NCBI GenBank assembly: GCA_964450265.1
Contig: CAYVCY010000002.1
Coordinates: forward strand, 1 to 46,952
Source: JAEZJZ01 sp964450265
GTDB lineage: Bacteria > Bacillota > UBA994 > UBA5500
Reading direction: 5' to 3'
Length of the DNA stretch: 46,952 bases
How positions within the stretch are numbered: the stretch's first letter is position 1; each line of letters starts with the position of its first letter. This document shows, in pieces, positions 40,344-46,952 of the stretch. Made by a program: the position numbers and the translations under genes. The notes under the pieces are model-generated. The model was given only the letters and a program-made list of their open reading frames with translations. It was not told the origin of the DNA and ran no database searches.

Positions 40344-41876
40344 GTGCGCAAACCATGGGTCTTAACCTTGTTCCGCCGGCGGGTGTTGGTGGCGCTGCTG
40401 ATTCTTCTGCAGTTGGCCATTCTATTGGCGATGATTGTCGGCACCAGTAGACAGTCAGATGTCTTGAACAAAGCACTGACAGCCATCAGCTTGCTGGCGG
40501 TGTTGTATATCATCAACCGTCACGATTACCGGCCCTACAAGCTGATGTGGGCCATTCAAATTCTGCTCTTTCCTGTCCTCGGCGGGGTCTTCTATCTGTT
40601 GTTCCGCTCCCAATCATCCACCAAGCGCTTCCGGCAGCGCCAAGCCGACATAGACCAGCAGACTAGTCACCTGTTGCCACAGGATGAAGCCGTCTGCCAA
40701 GACTTGAGGCAAGAGGCTGGCCCCTATCTGCGCCAGGCGAAATATCTGTCAGACCATGCCGGATTCCCGGTCTATCAGCATACGGCTGCAACCTACCTTA
40801 GCTCCGGCGAGATGAAGCTGGCCGTGCTGTTGCAGGAACTCAGGAAAGCCGAGCAGTACATCTTCCTCGAGTACTTCATCATCCAAGAAGGGATTATGTG
40901 GAACAGCATATTGGACATCCTGGTGGAGAAGGCGAATCAGGGTGTGGAAGTGAGGCTGATCTATGACGATGTCGGTTGTTTCCTCTCGTTGCCGGGAGAC
41001 TATCCACAGCGTTTGGCGGAGCTGGGCATCAAGGTCGCCGTTTTTAACCCCTTCCGGCCGGTAATCTCCGCCACTCAGAACAACCGGGATCATAGAAAGA
41101 TCGTGGTGATCGACGGTAAGGTGGCGATCACTGGCGGAGCGAACCTCTCGGACAAATATATCAACGCGGCAGCAACTCCCGGTCACTGGAAGGACGCCGC
41201 GATCATGGTCAAGGGGCAGGCGGCCTGGAGCTTCTCGATGATGTTCTTGAAGATGTGGAGCCTCAGTCAACCGGACGAGGTGAACTTCGAGCGATACTTG
41301 CCGGATCTCACGGCGGAAGAGATGGTATCGGATGGGTTCATTCAGCCCTATGCCGACAGTCCCTTGGATTACGAGACGGTAGGGGAACATGTCTACTTGC
41401 AGATCATCAATAGCGCTAAAGACTATGTCTATATCAACACTCCTTACTTGATCGTGGACGATGTAATGCTCTCCGCCCTCTGCCTGGCCGCTAAGAGCGG
41501 AATCGATGTGCGCATCGTCACTCCACATCGTTGGGACAGGTGGTTTGTGCACATGACTACTCGCTCTTACTACCCGGAGTTGATCGCTGCTGGGGTGAAG
41601 ATCTATGAATACAGCGATGGGTTCATCCACGCCAAGACCTTTGTTTCCGATGACCTGACGGCTACCGTCGGCACCGCTAACCTGGACTACCGCAGCCTGT
41701 ACTTGGCTTTCGAATGCGGCGTTTGGCTCCACAATAGCCAGGCGGCGCTGGAGATCAAGGAAGACTTTTTGGATACGCTGCGGCTTTGCCAGCAGGTTGC
41801 CTTGGAGGATTGCCGCACCAACTGGGTGATGCGTCTTGTGCAGGAGCTGCTGCGACTATTCGCTCCTTTGATGTAA
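40344..41876 (+). CDS. cls: Cardiolipin synthase
   Basis: Condenses phosphatidylglycerol molecules to cardiolipin at the membrane. The 510-residue protein is read from GTG 40344, 8 bases after aaaggagg; the longer frame from 40317 would include that site. Two membrane helices (about 12-32 and 36-55, then about 63-80) are followed by two phospholipase-D domains with HKD-type motifs: NRDHRKIVVIDGKVAITGGA (about 243-262) and DGFIHAKTFVSDDLTATVGT (about 423-442). Length and architecture match ClsA-type enzymes. It stands alone between a terminator and the hairpin-bearing leader of the next gene. Confidence 0.95.
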   Translation: MRKPWVLTLFRRRVLVALLILLQLAILLAMIVGTSRQSDVLNKALTAISLLAVLYIINRHDYRPYKLMWAIQILLFPVLGGVFYLLFRSQSSTKRFRQRQADIDQQTSHLLPQDEAVCQDLRQEAGPYLRQAKYLSDHAGFPVYQHTAATYLSSGEMKLAVLLQELRKAEQYIFLEYFIIQEGIMWNSILDILVEKANQGVEVRLIYDDVGCFLSLPGDYPQRLAELGIKVAVFNPFRPVISATQNNRDHRKIVVIDGKVAITGGANLSDKYINAAATPGHWKDAAIMVKGQAAWSFSMMFLKMWSLSQPDEVNFERYLPDLTAEEMVSDGFIQPYADSPLDYETVGEHVYLQIINSAKDYVYINTPYLIVDDVMLSALCLAAKSGIDVRIVTPHRWDRWFVHMTTRSYYPELIAAGVKIYEYSDGFIHAKTFVSDDLTATVGTANLDYRSLYLAFECGVWLHNSQAALEIKEDFLDTLRLCQQVALEDCRTNWVMRLVQELLRLFAPLM

Positions 41877-41977
41877 TCCCCCTGTCCCATCTGTAGCACG
41901 TCTGGTGCAAGTCTGCTAAACTGAGGACAAACCTATTTGTGTGACTAGCACCGTGTTAACGCTACCACCCACCATGC

Positions 41978-42048
41978 GGCGTCAAGTCTAGGTTCAACTG
42001 GTCCTGGGAATACAGGCTTTCTGCATCAGCCAACCTAGACTTGATGCC
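41978..42048 (+). promoter_or_regulatory. Long hairpin in the leader of the HD-domain gene
   Basis: ggcgtcaagtctaggtt (41978-41994) and aacctagacttgatgcc (42032-42048) pair at 16 of 17 positions around a 37-base loop, itself containing cctg-ggaata-cagg. It ends 27 bases before the start codon and 13 before the aaggaag site. There is no T-run, so a structured leader or protein-binding inverted repeat is more likely than a terminator. No known riboswitch recognised. Confidence 0.6.
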
Positions 42049-42075
42049 CTATTATTTGGAAAGGAAGATGCAACG

Positions 42076-42630
42076 ATGATTACCCGCGAGCAAGGGATGC
42101 AACTGGTGAAGAAGCATGTCAAGAACAAGAACCTGATCAAACACATGCTGGCAGTGGAAGTGATTATGCGTCAATTGGCCACCCATTTTGATCAGGATGT
42201 GGAGCTGTGGGGGCTGGCTGGCCTGCTGCATGATGTAGATTACGACAAGACGGCCAAAAAGCCCGAGCAGCACAGCCTGTTGGGCGCGGAGATATTGGCG
42301 GCAGAGGGTTTGGAAGAGGAACTGGTCTATGCGGTGAAGGTGCATAACGAGGTCCACGGTTTACCGCGCAATAGCCTGCTGGACAACTCTCTCTATGCAG
42401 CCGATCCGCTTTCCGGTTTGATTGTAGCTGCCGCATTGATTCACCCCGAGCGCAAGCTAGCGGCTATCGATGTGCCTTTTGTGCTCAATCGTTTCAAAGA
42501 GAAGAGCTTTGCCCGCGGTGTCAGCCGGGAGCAGCTGCAGACCTGCAGCGAGCTCGGCCTCACACTGGAACAGTTTATCGAGCTGGGCCTGCAGGCCATG
42601 CAGGGCATCAGCCGCGAATTGGGGCTCTAG
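42076..42630 (+). CDS. HD-domain hydrolase
   Basis: A 184-residue HD-superfamily protein, presumably a metal-dependent phosphohydrolase. Residues about 20-110 hold the motif LIKHMLAVEVIMRQLATHF, then GLAGLLHDVDYD (about 49-60) with the HD pair, EQHSLLGAEIL (about 67) and VKVHNEVHGL (about 90) supplying further His ligands. The C-terminal half (KLAAIDVPFVLNRFKEKSFA) is typical of small HDIG proteins of Bacillota. Substrate unknown. The start has gaaaggaag upstream. A GNAT gene follows after 5 bases. Confidence 0.82.
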   Translation: MITREQGMQLVKKHVKNKNLIKHMLAVEVIMRQLATHFDQDVELWGLAGLLHDVDYDKTAKKPEQHSLLGAEILAAEGLEEELVYAVKVHNEVHGLPRNSLLDNSLYAADPLSGLIVAAALIHPERKLAAIDVPFVLNRFKEKSFARGVSREQLQTCSELGLTLEQFIELGLQAMQGISRELGL

Positions 42631-42635
42631 ACAGA

Positions 42636-43127
42636 ATGAATCTGCGCCTGGTTCCGATGGCCGAGCGGGCTGTTTGGCTGATCCGCACCTGGCGTTATCC
42701 ACCGCCTTATCATGTCTACAATGTACATGTAGACGAAGCGATGGATGAGTTTCTTGATGGCAGCTACTACGCGGCAGAGAACGACAGCGGTGAGCTGATC
42801 GGCTTCTTCTGTTTCGGTGCAGCTGCCCGGGTGCCCGCCGGCCATGCCGCCGGATGCTATGATGCCGATGCGCTGGACATAGGCTTAGGGTTGCGACCTG
42901 ACTTGACCGGCCAAGGGATGGGGAGGGGGTTCATGCAGGCTGGAATTGATTTTGCCGCCCGCGAGCTAGGCGCCGCATGCCTGCGCCTGTCCGTGCTGCA
43001 GTTCAATCGACGGGCGATCAGGCTTTATCGGAATCTGGGCTTTCTACAGACCTGTCAGTTTTGCGCGGTGGACCTAGGGATGAGCCGTGTCTTCTGGGTG
43101 ATGGCTAAGCCCCTTTCCCGCCAGTGA
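42636..43127 (+). CDS. GNAT-family N-acetyltransferase
   Basis: A 163-residue acetyl-CoA-dependent acetyltransferase. The acetyl-CoA-binding motif A is seen at about 84-107 (DIGLGLRPDLTGQGMGRGFM with the Q-G-x-G pattern), followed by helix AARELGAACLRLSVLQFN and the motif B ending RRAIRLYRNLGF (about 128-139). Its acceptor is not predictable. The ATG follows the HD gene by 5 bases with only a weak ribosome site, so coupled translation is likely. The gene stops 29 bases before the promoter of the next gene. Confidence 0.85.
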   Translation: MNLRLVPMAERAVWLIRTWRYPPPYHVYNVHVDEAMDEFLDGSYYAAENDSGELIGFFCFGAAARVPAGHAAGCYDADALDIGLGLRPDLTGQGMGRGFMQAGIDFAARELGAACLRLSVLQFNRRAIRLYRNLGFLQTCQFCAVDLGMSRVFWVMAKPLSRQ

Positions 43128-43155
43128 CGTCTACGGCAGCCGACGGAAAAACAGT

Positions 43156-43184
43156 TTGCATCTTGTCCCGGTTTAGCCTACAAT
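43156..43184 (+). promoter_or_regulatory. Promoter of the nitronate monooxygenase-like gene
   Basis: TTGCAT (43156-43161), 17 bases, TACAAT (43179-43184). Just downstream are the overlapping palindromes gtgtgcacac and ttgtgcacaa (43197-43215), which could be an operator. Confidence 0.65.
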
Positions 43185-43219
43185 CAGAATATGTTGTGTG
43201 CACACTTGTGCACAAAGCC

Positions 43220-43276
43220 ACAAGCGCGGATAGTTGCCGCGCAACAATCGATATTACCGCAAGTTCTGGGACTTGC
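43220..43276 (+). repeat. Single leader-repeat copy upstream of the nitronate monooxygenase-like gene
   Basis: Shares gatagttgc and gcaacaatc with the aroF-array unit. Hairpin A is gttgc-cgc-gcaac; hairpin B is gcaagt-tctggg-acttgc, in which one stem pair is flipped relative to gcaac/gttgc. It lies inside the predicted transcript, ending 21 bases before the start codon and 7 before the ribosome site. Confidence 0.7.
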
Positions 43277-43297
43277 TGATGCAAAGGAGCACAGGTG

Positions 43298-44368
43298 ATG
43301 AAGCTATCGTCATGGCGCATCGGGGATCTGAAGATTGAGCTGCCCATCGTACAGGGTGGCATGGGTGTTGGAATTTCTATGTCAGGATTGGCGTCAGCGG
43401 TAGCCAGTTGTGGCGGCTTAGGTGTGATCTCTGGAGTAGAGACCGGCTTTTATCGAGCTGATTACGCTAAGAACAAACGGCTGGCCAGCCCATTGGGCTT
43501 GGTGGAGCAGTTGCAGCTTGCCCGCCGCAACAGCCCCCAAGGTGTAATTGGGGTCAACATCATGGTGGCAATCAACAACTATGCTGAAATGGTGGCGGCT
43601 GCCGTCAAAGGTGGGGCTCAGGTTATCTTCTCCGGAGCCGGTCTGCCGCTCAACCTGCCAGAATTGGTTGAAGACGCTGCGGTGAAGCTAGCTCCGATCA
43701 TCTCTTCTGCCCGGGCAGCCAAGCTGATGTGTCGCAGCTGGCAAAAGCGCTACGGACGGGTGCCGGATGCGATTGTGTTGGAAGGACCTTTGGCCGGTGG
43801 ACACCTGGGTTTCAATATGGAGCAACTACAGGATCCCGCTGGATTGGAACTAGAAAACCTTATTCCTGAGGTGTTGGAGGCTATTGAGCCATATCGGACC
43901 GAAGAGAATAATATCCCGCTGATCGCCGGTGGCGGGTTGTGGACTGGTTTCGACATTGCCCGGGTGCTCCAGGCGGGAGCTTCGGCTGCCCAGCTCGGAT
44001 CCCGCTTCGTGCCCACGCTAGAGTGCGATGCCTCTCTGGCATTCAAGCAGGAGTATCTGCGGGCAACGGAAGAGGATATTGTGCTGATTCAAAGCCCAGT
44101 TGGTATGCCAGGGCGTGCCGTAAAGAACGCTTTCTTGCAGCGGATGCAGTCAGGCAAGACTAAGCCCATCCGGTGCGCCTACAATTGCCTTAAACCATGT
44201 TCGCCAAAGGCGGCACCCTACTGCATCGCCGATGCGTTGATCAACGCTCAACGGGGCAAGATGGATAGCGGCTTTGCCTTTGCCGGAGCCAACGCCTGGC
44301 GAGCCGAGAAAATCACCACAGTGTCTGGGGTTTTTGACGAATTGGTATCTGAAATGGAACAGGCTTAA
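43298..44368 (+). CDS. Nitronate monooxygenase-like FMN enzyme with Cys-rich C terminus
   Basis: A 356-residue TIM-barrel flavoprotein of the nitronate monooxygenase/2-nitropropane dioxygenase and FabK superfamily. Seen: PIVQGGMGVGISMSGLASAV (about 14-33), CGGLGVISG, VIGVNIMVAINNY (about 83), EGPLAGGHLGFN (about 162-173) and IAGGGLWTGFDIARVLQAGA (about 209), the phosphate-binding part of the FMN site. Near the end, CAYNCLKPC...YC (about 293-309) places four cysteines together, suggesting a metal or Fe-S site. ATG 43298 has aaggag 8 bases upstream; the GTG at 43295 is nearer and less likely. Substrate uncertain; not adjacent to fatty-acid synthesis genes. Confidence 0.85.
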   Translation: MKLSSWRIGDLKIELPIVQGGMGVGISMSGLASAVASCGGLGVISGVETGFYRADYAKNKRLASPLGLVEQLQLARRNSPQGVIGVNIMVAINNYAEMVAAAVKGGAQVIFSGAGLPLNLPELVEDAAVKLAPIISSARAAKLMCRSWQKRYGRVPDAIVLEGPLAGGHLGFNMEQLQDPAGLELENLIPEVLEAIEPYRTEENNIPLIAGGGLWTGFDIARVLQAGASAAQLGSRFVPTLECDASLAFKQEYLRATEEDIVLIQSPVGMPGRAVKNAFLQRMQSGKTKPIRCAYNCLKPCSPKAAPYCIADALINAQRGKMDSGFAFAGANAWRAEKITTVSGVFDELVSEMEQA

Positions 44369-44373
44369 CAACT

Positions 44374-44403
44374 GGGGAGCGGGCAGACGCAGCCGCTCCC
44401 TTT
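44374..44403 (+). terminator. Terminator after the nitronate monooxygenase-like gene
   Basis: gggagcgg (44375-44382) pairs with ccgctccc (44393-44400), loop of 10, followed by ttt. Confidence 0.65.
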
Positions 44404-44484
44404 GCATATGGATTATTCCCCGATGTTCGACGAAAACTATGCCTAGGTAGGTATGCGCAACTGAAATGACAGGGAGGTAGCTCC

Positions 44485-46614
44485 ATGATCGATAGCCAGA
44501 AATTGATTGGTCTAATGCGTGAGAAAATTTATAAGCCGATGAATGAGGATGAGCTGGTGGCCACCCTCTCAGCCACTGTGGACGAGAAGCAGCCTTGGCG
44601 GGAGCTGATCATGCGCCTGGAAAAGGAAGGGCGGATCATCAAGACCCGCTATGGGCGCTACGGTCTGCCAGAGATGATGAACCTGGCGGTAGGCAAGGTG
44701 TTGGCCAATGCCAAGGGATTCGCCTTCTTGTCTGTGCCAGACAGGGAAGAGGATATCTTCTTATCTGCCTCCAATCTCAACGGCGCGATGCACGGCGATC
44801 GGGTGGTCGTGCGGCTGAGCGAGCGCAGCGAGGGCAGGAAGGACGAGGGTGAAGTCATCCGCATCCTGGAGCGGGCCACCACCCATGTGGTGGGGCGCTT
44901 CGAGGGAGGCGAGCAGATCGGCTTTTGCGTCCCCGATGATCGCCAGCTAGGGCAAGACATAGTCGTTTCCCCTGGCGGAACCGGAGGGGCTAAGAGTGGA
45001 GACAAAGTTGTCGTGCGCATCACCCAATATCCCAAGGGCAGGCACACCGCAGCCGGCGTGGTGGAAACGGTGCTTGGTCGGGCAGGGGATCCGGGGGTGG
45101 ATGTGTTGGCAGTGGTGCATCAATATCAGCTGCCGCAGGAGTTTCCAGAGCAAGTGCAGCAACAGGTGGCCCGGATGAAGCTGGCCGTCACTGAGCAGGA
45201 TCTGGCCGGGCGCAAGGACCTGCGCGACTTGCAGATAGTGACCATCGACGGCCCCGACGCTAAAGACCTGGATGATGCCATTTCGGTGGAGAAGCTGCAA
45301 AACGGCAACTACCGCCTGGGGGTACATATTGCCGACGTCGGTCACTATGTCACCCCCGGTTCACCCTTGGATAAAGAGGCTTTTCTGCGGGGCACCAGCG
45401 TCTATCTGCTGGATCGGGTGCTGCCCATGTTGCCCCAGGACCTGTCCAACGGCATCTGCAGTCTCAACCCGCAGGTCGATCGCTTGACCTTGAGCGTGCT
45501 GATGGAGATCGATCCCCACGGCAAGGTGCAAAGCGATCAGATTGTGGAAAGCGTCATCCGCACCGAGGAGCGGATGACCTATGGCGCTGTCAATCGCCTG
45601 CTGGAAGGAGAAAACGGCGAACTGGCCGAACGCTACCGCGACCTGTTACCTCTGTTCATGCGCATGAAGGAGCTGCGCGACATTCTGCTAAAGAAGCGCT
45701 CGGCCCGGGGAGCGATTGCCTTTGAAGTCAGCGAAGCGAAGGTGATTTTGGATGAAGATGGACGGGTACTAGACATCGTTCCCCGCGCCCAGACGGTGGC
45801 CGATAGCATCATTGAGGAGTTCATGGTCGCGGCCAACGAAGCTGTTGCCGAACGCTTTTACTGGATGGAGGCACCTTTCGTCTATCGGGTGCATGAGGAA
45901 CCAAGGGTAGCCAAAATTACTGACCTGAATCAGTTCTTAGGCGCTTTCGGCCTGCGCATCAAAGCCAAAGCCGACAACATCCATCCTCGCAGTTATCAGG
46001 CGGTCTTGGACAAAATTGCAGGTAGACAGGAGCAGCGCCTCATTCACCGCGTACTGCTGCGTTCGATGATGCGAGCCCGCTATAGTCCAGAGTGCCTGGG
46101 TCACTTTGGGTTGGCCTCCAAGTACTATTGCCACTTTACCTCACCGATCAGGCGCTATCCAGACCTAGTGATCCACCGCATCATCAAAGAATACCTGCGC
46201 AAGAAAAGCCTTTCGGAAGGTCGCATCGCCGAGCTGACCGCCTTCGTGGACGCGGTTTCCGTCCAATCGTCCGAGCGGGAACAGGTGGCCACCGAAGCAG
46301 AGCGCACCGTAGTGGATATGAAGAAGGTGGAGTTTATGCAGGACAAAGAGGGTGAAGTCTTCCCCGCGATCATCAGCGGTGTCGCCAGTTTTGGCTTCTT
46401 CGCCGAACTGGACAACACAGTGGAAGGGTTGGTGCACGTCAGCACCCTCGCCGACGACTTTTATCAATTCGACGACACCGCCTACGCACTGATCGGAAAA
46501 CGCACCAAGCGCCGCTTCCGCCTCGGCGATTCAGTGCAGGTGAAGGTGATCAACGTCAACCTGGAAGAACGCAAGATCGACTTCGAGGTGGCGGAAGAAG
46601 AGCACGATGACTAA
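44485..46614 (+). CDS. rnr: Ribonuclease R
   Basis: Processive 3'-5' exoribonuclease of the RNB family that degrades structured RNA and, with SmpB-tmRNA, defective mRNA. The 709-residue protein has an N-terminal winged helix (about 1-65), cold-shock domains (about 68-220), the RNB catalytic core with DGPDAKDLDDAISVEKL (about 254-270, metal-binding Asp residues), HIADVGHYV, and SPIRRYPDLVIHR (about 553), and a C-terminal S1 domain (GEVFPAIISGVASFGFFAEL, about 624). The basic tail seen in longer homologues is missing; the end is acidic (EVAEEEHDD). Followed by smpB, its functional partner, as in other Bacillota. Ribosome site gggaggt. Confidence 0.96.
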   Translation: MIDSQKLIGLMREKIYKPMNEDELVATLSATVDEKQPWRELIMRLEKEGRIIKTRYGRYGLPEMMNLAVGKVLANAKGFAFLSVPDREEDIFLSASNLNGAMHGDRVVVRLSERSEGRKDEGEVIRILERATTHVVGRFEGGEQIGFCVPDDRQLGQDIVVSPGGTGGAKSGDKVVVRITQYPKGRHTAAGVVETVLGRAGDPGVDVLAVVHQYQLPQEFPEQVQQQVARMKLAVTEQDLAGRKDLRDLQIVTIDGPDAKDLDDAISVEKLQNGNYRLGVHIADVGHYVTPGSPLDKEAFLRGTSVYLLDRVLPMLPQDLSNGICSLNPQVDRLTLSVLMEIDPHGKVQSDQIVESVIRTEERMTYGAVNRLLEGENGELAERYRDLLPLFMRMKELRDILLKKRSARGAIAFEVSEAKVILDEDGRVLDIVPRAQTVADSIIEEFMVAANEAVAERFYWMEAPFVYRVHEEPRVAKITDLNQFLGAFGLRIKAKADNIHPRSYQAVLDKIAGRQEQRLIHRVLLRSMMRARYSPECLGHFGLASKYYCHFTSPIRRYPDLVIHRIIKEYLRKKSLSEGRIAELTAFVDAVSVQSSEREQVATEAERTVVDMKKVEFMQDKEGEVFPAIISGVASFGFFAELDNTVEGLVHVSTLADDFYQFDDTAYALIGKRTKRRFRLGDSVQVKVINVNLEERKIDFEVAEEEHDD

Positions 46615-46686
46615 ACGGCACCGCTGTGGCATGCCTCGGCACTCCATTCTGGCCATTTTGAACGCATTGAAGCATTTGTGCAGCAT

Positions 46687-46715
46687 TTGACCATAATCGC
46701 TGTACCTGCTATAAT
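46687..46715 (+). promoter_or_regulatory. Strong promoter of smpB with extended -10
   Basis: TTGACC (46687-46692), 17 bases, TATAAT (46710-46715), preceded by TGc, an extended -10. Start of transcription is expected near 46722. Confidence 0.75.
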
Positions 46716-46730
46716 TAATGATGACCCTTC

Positions 46731-46764
46731 AGCCCGCTTGCAGAGCAAGTCGGGCTAGATTTTT
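46731..46764 (+). terminator. Terminator-like hairpin in the smpB leader
   Basis: agcccgcttgc (46731-46741) pairs with gcaag-t-cgggct (46745-46756) with one bulged T and the loop aga, followed by agaTTTTT. It lies only about 10 bases after the predicted start of transcription and before the ribosome site (ggag, 46769), so it may limit smpB expression. Confidence 0.65.
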
Positions 46765-46781
46765 CCATGGAGCAATGTTTT

Positions 46782-46952
46782 ATGAAAGAACGCGGCACCA
46801 AAACACTGGTCGAAAACCGCAGAGCGCGCCACGATTACTTCATTGAAGAGACCTATGAAGCCGGCATCGCTCTGCGCGGCACCGAAGTCAAATCCATCCG
46901 CGCGGGCAAAGCTAACATGCGTGACAGTTTTGCCCGGGTTGAAGACGGCCAA
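46782..46952 (+). CDS. smpB: SsrA-binding protein SmpB (partial, cut by the window end)
   Basis: First 57 codons of the tmRNA-binding protein that works with ssrA RNA to rescue stalled ribosomes. The visible part matches the SmpB start: LVENRRARHDYFIEETYEAG (about 9-28) and IALRGTEVKSIRAGKANMRD (about 29-48), covering the beginning of the OB-fold that binds tmRNA. About 100 residues lie beyond the window. ATG 46782 has ggag 9 bases upstream; the ATG at 46775 is out of frame. The gene is 167 bases after rnr and has its own promoter. Confidence 0.93.
   Translation, partial: MKERGTKTLVENRRARHDYFIEETYEAGIALRGTEVKSIRAGKANMRDSFARVEDGQ

Noticed and set aside
40749..41732. 327-codon open frame on the minus strand
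   Set aside because: It lies wholly opposite cls, which has clear HKD motifs; the antisense product matches no family and has no ribosome site.

Overview
The window reads as chromosomal DNA of a GC-rich, probably anaerobic Bacillota (Firmicutes), perhaps a Limnochordia/Clostridia-like lineage. This is inferred from gene content and order: DnaD with a DnaI-like loader, RapZ-YvcK, WhiA, the pgk-tpiA-gpmI-eno-secG run, rnr-smpB, adenosylcobalamin-dependent ribonucleotide reductase and a K+-type membrane pyrophosphatase. It comes from a draft assembly: a run of exactly 100 N (16371-16470) sits inside a 66-bp tandem repeat. No rRNA, tRNA, prophage, transposase or CRISPR array was seen.

Layout. 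1-1.8 kb: end of an ABC-2 export operon with a TetR regulator. 1.9-9.2 kb: DNA repair and replication (uvrA, a BON protein, uvrC, dnaD, helicase loader). 9.2-11 kb: a YvlB/YvlD-like envelope module (DUF2089 regulator, small beta-domain protein, SHOCT-like protein, four-helix membrane protein), with near-consensus promoters. 11.2-16.1 kb: AbrB-type regulator, heterodimeric ABC exporter, Cof-type phosphatase. 16.1-19 kb: repeat-bearing leaders in front of aroF and, in opposite orientation, a DUF1177 gene. 19.1-24.1 kb: mug, two PHP-domain genes, rapZ, yvcK, a J-domain protein. 24.3-26.6 kb (minus strand): M42 aminopeptidase and a DUF362 ferredoxin-like protein. 26.9-29.1 kb: nrdJ behind two NrdR-like boxes. 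29.3-30.6 kb: an unrecognised Q/G/S/Y-rich protein with five copies of a 27-residue module. 30.7-38.1 kb: YczE-like membrane protein, whiA, lower glycolysis, secG. 38.2-46.95 kb: hppA, cls, HD-domain protein, GNAT, nitronate monooxygenase-like protein, rnr and the first part of smpB.

How they fit. rapZ, yvcK and whiA, normally adjacent in Bacillota, are split here by about 8 kb of accessory genes. The secG-rnr-smpB neighbourhood is likewise opened by hppA, cls and four other genes. Glycolytic genes run from pgk to eno without gap or cggR.

The two most unusual items are: (i) a structured leader repeat, in the sense orientation just upstream of three unrelated metabolic genes (aroF, DUF1177, nitronate monooxygenase), tandemly expanded before aroF and showing a compensatory stem change; and (ii) the modular, prion-like low-complexity protein at 29346-30611. 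Several families of dispersed palindromes fill the intergenic gaps.
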